Shown: piece by piece, positions 43,989 to 56,381 of the stretch
Layout of the letters: every line of letters starts with the position of its first letter
Numbering within the stretch: position 1 is the stretch's first letter
Origin: Nipponacmea schrenckii
Lineage: Eukaryota > Mollusca > Gastropoda > Lottiidae
Direction: 5' to 3'
NCBI GenBank assembly: GCA_030562195.1
Contig: JAUJPP010000003.1
Coordinates: 31,130,602-31,194,601 of the forward strand
Length of the DNA stretch: 64,000 nucleotides
Made by a program: the position numbers and the translations under genes
Notes under the pieces: generated by a model
Told to the model about the DNA's origin: nothing
What the model saw: the letters and a program-made list of their open reading frames with translations, nothing else
Database searches by the model: none

Positions 43989-44987
43989 TAGGTATTCTAG
44001 CAAAAAAAAAAAAAAAAAAAAAAAATAAGCAAAAATTTTGGATAGGAGGAAGTGGATCTGCATCAAGTTTTTGAAAATTGTTTTAGAATATGTAGATGCC
44101 TCTTAAGTTTGAGGTATTTTTGATTTATTTTCCTAGGTATATTCATAAAAAATGAAATTCAGGGGAAAGAACTACATATTCTTACCTGTGACTTTGACCA
44201 CAAATAATTTTCAATGACCCATAAAGGGAAGTAACTAAGTGTATATCTTACCTGTTATGAAATCTATAGTCTATTTCCTATATCATATGAACTAATTTCA
44301 TATTACTTGTTGCTGGACCTGGAAATAAATGAGTTTGTAAATGAAACGCAAAATTAAGACTGTTCAAACACTTAAAAAAAAAATTCTTGATAAAGCCATG
44401 AATAAAAAACTCACCCTAGGATAGAAATATAGCCTTCCTTATAATCCTCGATTAGTTCAGGATGCTTGAGATAAAATACTTCACCCTGACATTCTTGCTC
44501 ATTGTCTTCCAGTATAAAATCTGAACAAAATACATAATATATGATTATATAACATAAACATTATTTCCTGACATAATACAAACACAAACCAACATACTAT
44601 GTATCAACATTTCTAAATGTATTTAAAATATCATTGGTATATGATTGCAATGAACACTTTTGACTTGTAATCTATAAAAACACTAATTCTGATATTCTGA
44701 AAAATGAGATATACAAATTAAATATCAAATTTACCATCACCAGTGCAACCTAAAACCTACATAAATGTACCATTTTTTGAATAAATTTACCCCTTCCAAC
44801 AAATTAACGCTAATAAGGTGCAGTACATTCATCTGAATGCAATATTTGAACATTTATGTAATATAAATATTATTTTGCTGTTGTGTTTGGTTATATTATG
44901 GATAGTGATATTATCAAAATATTGCAGATTGTAACTGTAATTCAACTTAAAGTAACGATCAACATGTTGTTTTTTTAGTTGTGATGT

Positions 44988-47695
44988 TTATGGCACTTTG
45001 TGAGATCTTTTATTCACCTGGTACTCATCACCTTCCATAGAAATAATTTTGGCTGTGTAATTGACATCCACATCATTGTCTGTCCAGCTTTGAGATATGT
45101 ACATGCCATGATGAAACTGGACTTCTGGAAACTGGCTTGCTGATGAGGCTGACGATGATGAGGCTGATGATGATGAGGAAGATGAGACAACTGATGATGA
45201 GGACGAAGATGATGAGGCTGATGCTAATGAGGATGATGAGATGATTAATGACTTTAAATTTTCTGTTAATGTGGGGATGTTGTATGGTTTCCCTTTGTGG
45301 CTGAACTGAAGAAAATGCTTTAATGATTTTGTTGATTCTATGTGTTTGTATGCATTGATTTGTTCTTTTAATATGTAAGTTTGCTGTTTTTTGGTTTTAT
45401 ATTTTTTAAGTTCGATGTCTACATTTTGTAATGTCGAGAGATTGTGGTTTATGATGGATGATTGTTGGATAGTTTTATTGTCTTTTTTATGTTTAGCCTG
45501 TTGTCTTTCTGCAATAATTTTTTGACAGTCTTTTGTGAGTTGTTTTTTTTCTTCTTTGATGCGTTTAATGTAAGATGGATTTTGATGGCGAGCAGTTGAT
45601 ATAATGTGTTGTGATTTATGAGGTGATAATGATTGAAGCCATGAGGATGTTTGATTGTTTTGAAATATGATGTGTGGTTCTATGGTTGATGTATTAATGT
45701 TGGGTGCTCTGGTGATGTGATTGTCGAGTTTGGCCATGACTCTTTCATCACCGATGTTATGTGGTGGACATGATTTACATGTGTCAAGAAGTTGTGAGGA
45801 TGGTTGATGATATGGGCCAGATGGTAAGAAGTCTTTAAATAGTTGGTCACATTTTAATTTCAATTTGGAGCATAAGCGCTGTAAAATAATGGTACACAGA
45901 TGGTCAAGTTCAGATGGCTGTTAAAGTTTTTCTTGTATGTCTAAGTTTTTGTTGAGGGCCAATGAAGAGTTGAATTCTGTTATGAAGCAATAAATGTGGA
46001 TGGTTTGTACATAATGTTAAGAAGTTGATAAGTTGAATGTAAATGTTCCCCATGTCTAATGCAGATGACTTTGATGTTGATGAAGCCCAGTATGATTCTG
46101 TGATTGATTTTGAAATGATTCCCAATGATCTAAGAATGGATTGAAAGATGTCTTGTTGAAGTTTTATGTACAAAAATGTTGAGTAAAATTTAATGATGAT
46201 TTTGTTGTTGATAGGTACTGAATTAATAATGGTGATATGAAAAATAGCCCTGCTGCATTATAAAATTCCACATTAAAACGGTTTCCTTTGCTTCGTATGA
46301 TAGGAATTCTGGAGATCCCATGTTCTTTTAAATAAACAGATGCCAACCTGGGATCTCCAGATCCATCTTTAAAAAAAAGTTTTGAAATAAATGATGAAAT
46401 GGTTTTGGTGTCAGATGTTGCTGTTGTTGAAGATGCTGATGTTGAAGATGCTGATGCAGATGTTGAAGATGCTGATGGTGTGATGAATTCTTTTTCTATG
46501 ATATTGATTTCTTTGAAACAGATGTCCGAAAATTGAAGTAATGAATGTACAGCACATTTAAATGGATAGATGAATGATGATGTTTCATTGTTAATAAATT
46601 TATTGGTTTTATTTTCTGTTGCACTTCTGTCTGTCATGAATGATGATATGTTTTGAAATGATGTGAATTCAATGTCATGTAAAATGTCTTTTGTTGTTGT
46701 GAAGTATGTATTTGCAGATTCCTTTTTTATTTCTTTTAGGCCAGCTGTGTACAGTTTATTGTTAGATGATAATTGTAATGAATAATAATGTCTTCCTTTT
46801 TTGGTTGTTGCATCTCTGCAGAGTGTGATGTTATTATGAGATGAAAGTTCTTGAAGTTGAATTTTTGATACGAGGCCCATTTCTGTGGAAAGTTTTGCTG
46901 CTGTAGATGAACTCGGAAGTTTTGAAAAATGAATGTCTAATGTATTTAAAACACATTTGATTAATGGTTCAATATTGTTTATACCCACCCCCCTACTTCT
47001 AAATTCATAGTACATTTTTCTGATTTTATTGATGTATGGTTTTCCCTTGGTATTTTCTGTTGTATTTAAAAATGTGTTATCATGTGTGTTATTATTTGTA
47101 TTTTCATTAATTGTAGTGTTTAAGATATCTATTTCTTGTTGAAGATTTTGTATTATTTTATGTGCAATATTACATTGTGTGCCCTTGTCTTGTTTTGTTA
47201 TTTTTGATGTTCTTTTTTCTGTAGAATAGGTAATGATTTTAATTTAATTTTTAGATCTTGTATAGTGTTTTTGAGTCTTTTTATTGTTTGATTTTTGTAT
47301 GCTATCTTATGATTTTTAATTTTATTTTGTAATATGTTAATTTGTGTTCTTTGATTTGAAATAATGTTTGAATGGAAAATTTCTGATTTGCTTTTTTTAT
47401 GACTACCTAAATTTATTTCTTGAGTACTTTTCCTTTTATTTGATGAAGATGGTAAATGAAAATATGATTTTATGCATGATTCATAAGCCTGATGATTTCT
47501 GGAATTTTTAATTCTTTTCAGTCTTTCTATTATAATTTTTGCCTTCCCGCCCACACTCTTGACTTTAAAATCAGCAGGGTTTTCTCCAGCTATTTCACAT
47601 AATAACTTATGAATTAATTTGCCATTTCCATTAACTTTATTATAAACAAATTTTACAAGTTCATTTGTTATATTGGTTTTTGTGTTAGCTTCCAT
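44988..47695 (-). pseudogene. Unclassified transposase-like gene, broken into several frames
   Basis: Leftward from ATG at 47695: NELVKFVYNKVNGNG, a Lys-rich coiled-coil region, then (one base over at the A-run near 47216) KIRKMYYEFRSRGVGINNIE. Then come ITLCRDATTKKGRHYYSL (candidate catalytic Asp), SFMTDRSATENKTNKF (second candidate), KGNRFNVEFYNAAG, PSGPYHQPSSQLLD and NNQTSSWLQSL. It ends in a Ser-rich tract (45130-45250, gat/gag trinucleotides) and YISQSWTDNDVDVNYTAKII. I recall this order from uncharacterised aquatic-animal transposase-like proteins but cannot name a superfamily. At least three breaks (near 47216, 46160, 45900). Confidence 0.5.
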
Positions 47696-47959
47696 AATAA
47701 TAGGAAAAATAGGTAAAAAAAATATTTACCACAAATGTGCTGAAATTTAATGTAGATATTTTATTAAAATTATAATGTACCATATATGATTGTTTGTTGT
47801 GTTCCCCTTGCAGTTTCAAATTTCATAAATATGAATCAATACTTACCAAAAAACAGATGTGGTTATAATGTGTCTTTAAAATCTAATTAACAGGAGTTCT
47901 GAAATAAAATTAATTGAATTAAAATCTACTGACATTTCTCCTTCAATTAACTAATTATT

Positions 47960-48035
47960 TGTTGGTGAGTAGGCTAATTTGGGTATTGGGCCTAATTCTG
48001 ATCCATGTAAAATAAAGAGTTTATTATTATTATTA
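47960..48035 (+). repeat. LINE 3' tail ending in (TTATTA)n
   Basis: ttgggcctaattctgatcca, tgtaaaataaagagttt, then TTATTATTATTATTA. The same tail is found in minus orientation at 61028 and 61997. It is probably the 3' end of one LINE family, severely 5'-truncated. Confidence 0.7.
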
Positions 48036-48045
48036 CCGGGTATTA

Positions 48046-48520
48046 CAATATGACAAATTATTCTGAGTGAAAAATGGTTAACAAATCCTGCAATATACAG
48101 AATACTAAAAACCCAAAAAATTTACCTGTAGGGCTATATAAATTTCAATTATATGGTAACAATAACAAAAACTAGCCTGTAAAGAAGTAGCCTACAAGCG
48201 ACTTGGTGTAATGATTATTACTTAGTGCCCAATGATTTGCTTAGCCTATGCATTTATGATACATATAAGTAGATTCGGTTCAAATAAAACATTTTTTGCT
48301 TCAAAGAGTATTAAAGTGTGGAAGTACAGTTGGCCTATGTACAGGGCTCACTTAATAAGGGTATGATCAAAATATAGCTCACCAGTACCAAATATATAGG
48401 GCTATCTTACACTGGCAAACACACAGACAGAACTGAAAATGAGACCAATATAATAAACATTTGCATAACTAAAAAAGCTTTGAATCAGGCATATTATGTA
48501 GATCTATTTGTAGGTTAGTC
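48046..48520. other. No gene seen
   Basis: AT-rich sequence upstream of the 983-bp tandem repeat. Confidence 0.4.
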
Positions 48521-48603
48521 TAGTAACTTCTGACTGTAATAGTGGTATTTTATTGTATTAGTAGTAGATCACCAGTAGACTACTACTGTACATAGAACTG
48601 TAT

Positions 48604-49070
48604 GGACTCGGACCACTAAAACATTTTATGCTAATGATTGTAAACGAATTGAGTCCGTTCTATTTTTAGAAATCCTCTTTCTCCCTTCCTTTGGGGGTGT
48701 TTGCATGCCCATTTTGGACTAATTTTTGGTCTAGATTTGAAATTTGATGTCTGAAATTGCATTTTCTTTCAGAATTTCTGAGATAATGAGAAATTTAATT
48801 GGCGGAAGGTTATTTCTAAAAATAGTGGTTTTGTGTGCAGTTACAGTCAAGCGGATGTTGATAAAATGTAGTGGTTTACTTTCATTTTCTTTAGTTCAAA
48901 ATTTTCATGGTCATGCTATATTGGATTTTTGTACAGAAACCAAGTATTGGCCTGGCTTTCATGTGGCATATAAGAAAGTTTTCAACGAGATTTCTGAAAA
49001 AAGTTCTAGAAGGTTGAATTTTGTGATTTAACATGGAAATAGATGGCAAATGAATTAGCGGACTAAGTCC
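48604..49070 (+). mobile_element. 467-bp TIR element, copy 1
   Basis: Begins GGACTCGGACCACTAA and ends with the imperfect inverse (read inward GGACTTAGTCCGCTAA), 12 of 16 matching. Non-autonomous DNA transposon-like, nested in the first 983-bp unit. Confidence 0.65.
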
Positions 49071-49586
49071 TGAATATTGGAGCTGATACTAAAAAACAAA
49101 CATGTTTTTTGATAATTTTGGCCTTTTTATGAATGGAAACTACAAAAAAGGTTGGTATCTCTCAATTTTTGTGAAAATTTAGAATTTTAGGGTCATATAT
49201 TGGAAATCGGCATTTTGGGGCCTATGGCCAATAGGCCTGTCATAGTGCATTGTATTGAGTTTTCAAAAATTCCTTTTTTCCCTTTTTGCACTTTCTACTT
49301 TAAATATCTAGTAAAACAAGCCATTTTGAAGAGGCTATGGAGTCCTAATAAAATTCCTAATGCAGATATTCCTTATTTCAACCATTTAAATTTGGTTTTT
49401 CTTATGTATTTTTCAGACCTCAAGAATACAGTTTCTATAGCTGCCCTGAAAGTCTACTTCAATGTATGGTATGCCTTTTTCCTGGAATCAGGAGAATGTA
49501 GAATAGTAACTTCTGACTGTAATAGAGGTATTTTAGTGTATTAGTAGTAGACCACCAGTAGACTACTACTGTACATAGAACTGTAT

Positions 49587-50053
49587 GGACTCGGACCACT
49601 AAAACATTTTATGCTAATGATTGTAAACGAATTGAGTCCGTTCTATTTTTAGAAATCCTCTTTCTCCCTTCCTTTGGGGGTGTTTGCATGCCCATTTTGG
49701 ACTAATTTTTGGTCTAGATTTGAAATTTGATGTCTGAAATTGCATTTTCTTTCAGAATTTCTGAGATAATGAGAAATTTAATTGGCGGAAGGTTATTTCT
49801 AAAAATAGTGGTTTTGTGTGCAGTTACAGTCAAGCGGATGTTGATAAAATGTAGTGGTTTACTTTCATTTTGTTTAGTTCAAAATTTTCATGGTCATGCT
49901 ATATTGGATTTTTGTACAGAAACCAAGTATTGGCCTGGCTTTCATGTGGCATATAAGAAAGTTTTCAACGAGATTTCTGAAAAAAGTTCTAGAAGGTTGA
50001 ATTTTGTGATTTAACATGGAAATAGATGGCAAATGAATTAGCGGACTAAGTCC
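49587..50053 (+). mobile_element. 467-bp TIR element, copy 2
   Basis: Identical boundaries to copy 1; duplicated as part of the second 983-bp unit rather than by its own transposition. Confidence 0.65.
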
Positions 50054-50910
50054 TGAATATTGGAGCTGATACTAAAAAACAAACATGCTTTTTGATAATT
50101 TTGGCCTTTTTATGAATGGAAACTACAAAAAAGGTTGGTATCTCTCAATTTTTGTGAAAATTTAGAATTTTAGGGTCATATATTGGAAATCGGCATTTTG
50201 GGGCCTATGGCCAATAGGCCTGTCATAGTGCATTGTATTGAGTTTTCAAAAATTCCTTTTTTCCCTTTTTGCACTTTCTACTTTAAATATCTAGTAAAAC
50301 AAGCCATTTTGAAGAGGCTATGGAGTCCTAATAAAATTCCTAATGCAGATATTCCTTATTTCAACCATTTAAATTTGGTTTTTCTTATGTATTTTTCAGA
50401 CCTCAAGAATACAGTTTCTATAGCTGCCCTGAAAGTCCACTTCAATGTATGGTATGCCTTTTTCCTGGAATCAGGAGAATGTAGAATGCTTTTTGGACAG
50501 TAAAAACAGCCTGAATTATCTCTGGGGCAATTTCAAACTCAAATTTATGATAATTATGAAGATTTCAGCAGGAACAGTCAGAATGAGTGTAGAGACATTG
50601 AATGGCCAACTAGGTAACAAATATTGCCATCTTTTTACCTTTTTGGGGTTTGTGGGCTGGAATTATGTTAAAATACTTATTAGTCTTTACAAATTTCATT
50701 TATTTAGAGAAATAAGAAAGTTATGATTGATTTAGTGTAAGACGCGCCATCAATGATATCTTATAGAGGGCTAAATAGAGGTAGAGGTGCATCAGTAAAA
50801 ACGCTGTCATTTGCATACTTTGGGGTTTATTTGCATAATTTTTGGACAGGTTCATCCTGAGATGTTGTAAAACAAGTTAAGACAATAAACAAAAATTGCC
50901 CCCCTATATA

Positions 50911-51378
50911 GGACTCGGACCACTAAAACATTTTATGCTAATGATTGTAAACGAATTGAGTCCGTTCTATTTTTAGAAATCCTCTTTCCCCCCTTCCTTT
51001 GGGGGTGTTTGCATGCCCATTTTGGACTAATTTTTGGTCTAGATTTGAAATTTGATGTCTGAAATTGCATTTTCTTTCAGAATTTCTGAGATAATGAGAA
51101 ATTTAATTGGCGGAAGGTTATTTCTAAAAATAGTGGTTTTGTGTGCAGTGACAGTCAAGCGGATGTTGATAAAATGTAGTGGTTTACTTTCATTTTGTTT
51201 AGTTCAAAATTTTCATGGTCATGCTATATTGGATTTTTGTACAGAAACCAAGTATTGGCCTGGCTTTCATGTGGCATATAAGAAAGTTTTCAACGAGATT
51301 TCTGGAAAAAGTTCTAGAAGGTTGAATTTTGTGATTTAACATGGAAATAGATGGCAAATGAATTAGCGGACTAAGTCC
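50911..51378 (+). mobile_element. 468-bp TIR element, copy 3, independent insertion
   Basis: The same element without the 983-bp flanks, which fixes its ends. Left flank is TATA and right flank GTATA, so a short TA-type duplication is possible but not certain. Because only 50911-51378 matches, this copy moved on its own. Confidence 0.7.
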
Positions 51379-51675
51379 GTATACTGACTGGAACGCCAAG
51401 TCAGGTCTACTTCCGCTTCAATTTATGGTTAGGAGAATTTGACACTCCACATGCATGACTTACTTCCGGTGTAGTATAGATACATAGCGTTAAACAATAA
51501 CAACAGCGATAAATCGATATTCATCAATGAAAATTAACCCCTGGAATTTTTAAAATTGTGTCACAGTTTTCTTTAATATGTTATTATTAATACTTATCAA
51601 TATGTTTTTTTTAATAAAGTATAAGTGATATAATTATGAAGTTGAAATTGTGCTTGGTAATCTACTGAGTGTCTG

Positions 51676-51930
51676 ATGACTAACCAAATAGAAAAGTGCT
51701 GTATAGATGGCTGTTCAGCAAGCCGTACAAGACATAAAGGTTTAAGTTTTTTCCACCTATTAAATGTCCAAAACATCCTAAATGGCGTTCAAGAAATTTG
51801 TAAATTGTAAGGTCCACCAGGAAAGATGCATTAAATTTGGAGAGACTAACAGTTTTCTCAAGGCATTTTACTCCAGAATGCCTTAGACCTATTACAGCAG
51901 ATAGTAGTAAGTTAAGATAATTGTTTCTCA
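51676..51930 (+). pseudogene. Decayed THAP-domain coding region
   Basis: ATG at 51676 opens MTNQIEKCCIDGCSASRTRH (C-x-x-x-C THAP start). One frame over, PIKCPKHPKWRSRNL, a stop, and LTVFSRHFTPECLRP follow, matching the THAP W and the C-x-HF end with the Cys replaced by Phe. One frameshift and one stop are present. It lies in the 11.35-kb insertion. Confidence 0.55.
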
Positions 51931-52084
51931 GATATTGCTTTTCGCTTTTTCTTTCCAGAATAGAACTCTGCTTCCAGACATTGAATTTATGTTTAATAAT
52001 TTGTAGAAACATTCGGCTTGGGGAAAAATATTCTGTTAGTGAAATAAAAGCTACTTGGTTTATTTATTCAGTTGTATTGTAAAA

Positions 52085-52630
52085 AAAAAAAGCGGTTGCC
52101 TAGCAAGATACGCCCACTTTAAAATATATTTTCTGTTTTAACACAGCAGAAACTCTAACATTATCTAGGTCTTATCCAATCATCAATATAAATGTTCACA
52201 CCAAATTTGATTCAAATCAGATGAAACCTAGTCTCTGTTGCATTTACTAGCTAATTATCATGTGCAAGGGCAATAACTCAAATATAGTTCTTCGCAAAAT
52301 AGTCAATATTGAACTTGTTCAAGATCTTATCAATATAAATGATCACATCAAATTTCGCTCAAATCAGATGAAAACTGCATTATCTATCGCAATCACAAGC
52401 CAACTTCGCCTCGTTCTGACTTCAACGATCACACCAAATTTCATTTAAATCAGATGAAAATTGTTGTCTCTACTGTGTTCAAAAGTCTATTTCGATGGAT
52501 TTTGACAGAGTCTAGGGCAATAAATCAAAAAATGTTCACGGAAAATCATCACTATCCAACTTGTCCAAGATCTCATTAATCATTTGATCACAGAAAGTTT
52601 CATTCAAACCTTATAATGTGGGAGTATAAA
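52085..52630 (+). repeat. Dispersed repeat with about 120-150 bp units ('caaatttcattcaaatcaga')
   Basis: Starts with 'aagatacgcccact', as in the hairpin/TCCG element. It then has diverged units containing 'gatcacaccaaatttcattt', 'aaatcagatgaaaa' and 'ggcaataactcaa'. A truncated relative of the elements at 18.6 and 39.8 kb. Confidence 0.55.
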
Positions 52631-53599
52631 ATGAAATAACACAATACTTTATAATTTTTTAAGTAATTTATTAATTATTAGAAGAGCAATTCATTTTATG
52701 TTAAATGATATAAACAATGAAGGTTTTTTTAAAATATATTTATCAATAAGATGTACAGTATTGAAAGAAAACAAGGAATATTATTTGAATAATAACTTTG
52801 TTGCACATGATAAACCATGGTCCTCTCACAGGAGTCCACTACTATACATTTTGCTCCTGACTTCAAACGAGATTTTTTATTTGGGAAATTGCTTTGCTTG
52901 TATGAATTTTTAGTATCCTCACATGAACAAACTCTTTCTTTATAGTTAATTTGCCTGTACCTTCCTGTTTCAACTTCTAATTTATGAGCACACAATCTAG
53001 TGAAAGACTGCATTTACTAAAATTTGTGCAAATATATGTTACCATCTGTTTTTAAACCAATATTTCTCAAAAAATATCACCAACAAAAGAATACCAGGCA
53101 TACAATATATCATGGCTATGGAGACTTTGGCTTAACTAAATACTAAACAATAACTGCAACTTAAAAAGAAAATATAAACTGATGCATAACATCAATACAA
53201 GGCTTTCATCTGATCAAATTGACAAGTTACTGGTACAGTAAATTACATTAATAAAAAACATATTCAATAACTAAATGCATAACATCAATTAATTTCAACT
53301 TGAATTTAAAACAATTAATCAAAAACAAGATTGAATAACACACAAACAAGATATAAACTTGCCTAAGTTTTTACAATTAAAAATAAGTGTTGTATTAGTA
53401 TTTTTCAAAGAAAAAATGATTGACATGATTTCGGATGGTGGTAGTATCTTACTGAGCTGGCGCTAAAACCAAAGACAATAAGATCATGTTAAAGATCCCT
53501 TGACAGTTGGAAAAAATTAGAGTAGGCTAATGCCGTTGTCCTGGCAAAGATTACCTTATTGCACCCTGCATGGCGTTTTCCATCTCCATTTGCATATAT
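52631..53599. other. No gene seen
   Basis: AT-rich; short frames lack domains or splice support. Confidence 0.4.
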
Positions 53600-53640
53600 G
53601 GTGCAGAAAAATAGGACATAAAACTCCATTCATTTCATTT
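53600..53640 (+). repeat. Short retroelement 3' tail (ggtgcagaaaaatagg...ttcatttcat)
   Basis: Matches the insertion at 60372-60421 with a few changes. A tail ending in ttcat repeats suggests the 3' end of a SINE or LINE family. Confidence 0.55.
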
Positions 53641-54031
53641 TTATTAGGGTAATAAATTAGGCTAAAAGCCTCTATTACATTCGTCCAACTTATATAGGCC
53701 TACATGTTAATTTCATCACCTGGCTCACTTCTTCATCTCCATTTCTGGGGTTAAACTCAAAACTATCAATGTCTAGAAATTTCTGGAATGTAAAATATAC
53801 ACAGTACAAACATGGCTTAAAAAGATTTTTTCAAAGTTTATGTCAATGAAAGACGAACTGGAAGGAAAAGGTCTATTATTATACTTATAGCTTACGGATG
53901 AGTCCACACCCCTCTACCGCTATGTTGAAATCGCTGGCTAAAACACAAGCTCAATTTTAACTTCGAACACCATTAGCACATCCATAACAATAATATGTTA
54001 TTGTATCTCTTGAAAATATCACTAATCTAAT

Positions 54032-54468
54032 ATGAGAGCGCAGCTCTCTCTTATGGTAACATGTATACATGAATATGCATCAGAAGAACTTTGCACCACT
54101 GGTAGTAAAAAAAAAAAAAAAAAAGATGGCCGCCATGGGGGCTGCCATGTTTGTTTACAGCTAGGTCGCAGTCAATCAAGGTAGTCTCGAAGTGAATATT
54201 CTGGAATTCTTAAAATAAATTACATTTCTTTCACAAACACTAAAATGGATGTTTTTTAACCTATTTAAACACCTTACGTTTAATCTTAATTTTTCCTGAA
54301 TGTTCTATGCGGGATTTCCATAAACAAGTTTATCTCACATAAGAGTTGTCTTTCCTTGCCGTCCAAATTGCGTTGATAGGGCGTTTTCTGACGTCACATG
54401 TTATTTATGACGTCGAAATTTATCAATGAATGACATTATTTTTTAATAGCCCTTGTCTGCGCTCTCAT
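54032..54468. mobile_element. 437-bp MITE-like element with 12-bp perfect TIRs
   Basis: ATGAGAGCGCAG (54032-54043) is exactly inverted at 54457-54468. The interior has an A-run followed by gatggccgccatgg and two tgacgtc words. No coding sequence. Flanks show no clear duplication. Confidence 0.55.
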
Positions 54469-55336
54469 TCAAGGCCATGCCTTTTTCATATTAATTTAAG
54501 ATAATTTTCATTCATAACTTACTTTTAAAATAACATCAACAAATTCCACATCCAGACTATCCGCCATGTTGAAGATGCCGGAAGTAAATCGTCCACTAGT
54601 AAGTCGCGCATGCGTGCCAAGCATAAGTCGACATCTGCCTTGACTTGGCCTTGACTTACAGTATGCCTACTTTCTGTTACAGTTAGGCCTATCTGCTAAA
54701 GAATAAACATTAACTTTGATCTAATATCTTTTTTTTTAATATTTAATTTCCTGTAGAAATGGCTAGTGCTATTTATGATTAATAAGAAATTCATATCTTG
54801 AATTTATTCTATTAGCAGACGAAATTCATTTAGCAGACGAATTATTGTTCACAGATTCGAAAAACGACTATACTACAAGGGAGATAACTCTTTTTATTCA
54901 TAAAATTCCCTCAATAATTTTTAAAAATTCATCGGTAGTTAACGGTCGTGTATTAAGTCTTGAAAATTTTACCACATGAAGTTCGAATATTGAACAAAAT
55001 TTTCATGTATACCGCGTGGTAGCAGCCATGTCTCGGAGTGCCATAAAAAAATATTTTTATGATGTTAACCTTCGCTACCGAATACAATTTTGGATGTAAA
55101 AATGTCCACAGGAAACCTCACACGGTCAAACAAATTTTAATACTTACATTATTTATATATATAGTTAGAATAGTCAATTCCAAAGTTTGACAGCATCGAA
55201 TTAACACGTGTTGATTTTTTAAAGAGTTGTGGGGTCTATCAATATCAACTATCAGAATAAGTCACGTGACCAATGGCAAATTCCTAGAATAAGAGTTATT
55301 CCCCTTAGAGGAAGTCAAAGCTTAAGTAGAATCGCT
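54469..55336. other. End of the 11.35-kb insertion; no gene seen
   Basis: Contains a second agggagataactc word (54878-54890) and cacgtg/cacgtga words near 55205-55265. No exon supported. Confidence 0.4.
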
Positions 55337-55590
55337 ACTTAAAGGACGATTCGGAAGATTAAGTTTTTTCAACTCTAAATCAATTAATAAAATAATTAAA
55401 ATTATCATGTCTTGCTGTGTACTTCATAATGTTTGTACAATTTCAAATGATTAACTGGAAGATATAGAAATTGAGGACGATTGTTTGAATATTAATATCT
55501 TACAACAATATATGGCTCAACCATTGGAAAATGATGCTGCAGGGGCACAAAAAAGAGATATTCTGCGACGCCAGTTAACTGGAGAATGAA
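55337..55590 (+). pseudogene. HARBI1-like transposase, C-terminal part
   Basis: Begins in the ACTTAAAG duplication and reads KGRFGRLSFFNSKSINKIIK, then MSCCVLHNVC, the C-terminal HARBI1 signature. A stop (TAA, 55452-55454) interrupts before EDIEIEDDCLNINILQQYM; the natural end is near 55590. It completes the protein begun at 21.7 and 43.5 kb. Confidence 0.75.
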
Positions 55591-55829
55591 AACTATAATA
55601 CGTTGACAGTAAAATAATGTTTATATTCTAATATCTGAAATATAAATAAATGTGTTCTGTACCTTGATTGCTCCCGTGTTTGGTAAATTATTTTTGTGGG
55701 TTTGTATTTCACATTTTATGTTATGATTTGTATAAGTTGGATTTACAGTTTGGTCAGTTCCAATCGTATTAACTAATGCTAAAATCTATTCAGAAGTCGA
55801 ACAAATTCTCAGGTCTGGTATGATTCGAC

Positions 55830-56033
55830 TTACCCGTACTTTAGGATCTGACGTAGAATATGCTCCCTCACTATCGTAACTGGTAAATTACTAAAGCCAG
55901 CATGCCTTTTTGAGCTTTCTTTCAAGTCTATAACCCCCCAACCACTTGGACCCAGTGAATAACGATTAGGAAGTTTTCTTTCTTCTCTTGATAACGACAG
56001 GCACACAATATCTACACTGTTTTTTGTTTTCAA
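55830..56033 (-). other. Minus-strand ORF of 67 residues inside the Harbinger right half
   Basis: Frame reads LPNRYSLGPSGWGVIDLKES and VTIVREHILRQILKYG. I do not recognise it. It lies between the two convergent Harbinger genes and could be a remnant exon or a chance frame. Confidence 0.25.
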
Positions 56034-56381
56034 AATATAATTCTTGAAAGAACATTAATGTTAGATTTAACACAACAAAAATTGAAGTAGCCTATTCGAC
56101 CAAAGTTATTTAAAACTTAAATTAAGTTTTCATATTATATTGCAACTGAATTAACAACAATCGAGACATCTTGTCCACGGAAATGCGAACACAAAACTCA
56201 CGTCCCAGGGTGTGTTGCTCAGAAGATGTTCACGGCTAACCAGTAGACAGATACCATAAAAACTATGCTGTTTTAATCGTTTTCATGGTGTTAATCCACT
56301 GGTAACCCCTTACCTCTTTATGAGCAGCCGACTAAATGAAAAAACACAATGGAATGAACCAGTACTTTCGATCACGAACAT

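Larger units (their letters stand above)
48521..50486 (+). repeat. 983-bp tandem duplication, two copies
   Basis: Copy 1 starts near 48521 ('gtaacttctgactgtaatag') and copy 2 near 49504; corresponding positions are offset by exactly 983 over the compared stretch. Only a few substitutions separate them. Each copy contains one 467-bp element with GGACT termini. The conserved 95-codon frame inside (from 48744 and 49727) reflects recent copying and is not evidence of a gene. Confidence 0.9.
43989..55336. mobile_element. 11.35-kb insertion flanked by the 8-bp duplication ACTTAAAG
   Basis: ACTTAAAG at 43981-43988 and 55337-55344 lies exactly where the HARBI1-like reading frame is split. Dropping the interval and one copy restores homology order (RSFGRLK then GRFGRLSFF). 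The ends show a short inverted similarity (TAGGTATTCTA left; TAGCGATTCTA right, read inward, counting the first A of the duplication). An 8-bp duplication fits hAT- or P-like DNA transposons. The interval carries an unclassified transposase-like gene (44988-47695) and later nested elements. Confidence 0.65.

Noticed and set aside
45130..45250. Ser-rich domain as a functional mucin-like or nuclear module
   Set aside because: It is a gat/gag/gct trinucleotide microsatellite inside a frameshifted pseudogene.
48744..51339. 95-residue frame kept in three copies as a gene family
   Set aside because: Copies are recent DNA duplicates or transpositions; identity at the DNA level explains the open frame. 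No domain or start context supports coding.
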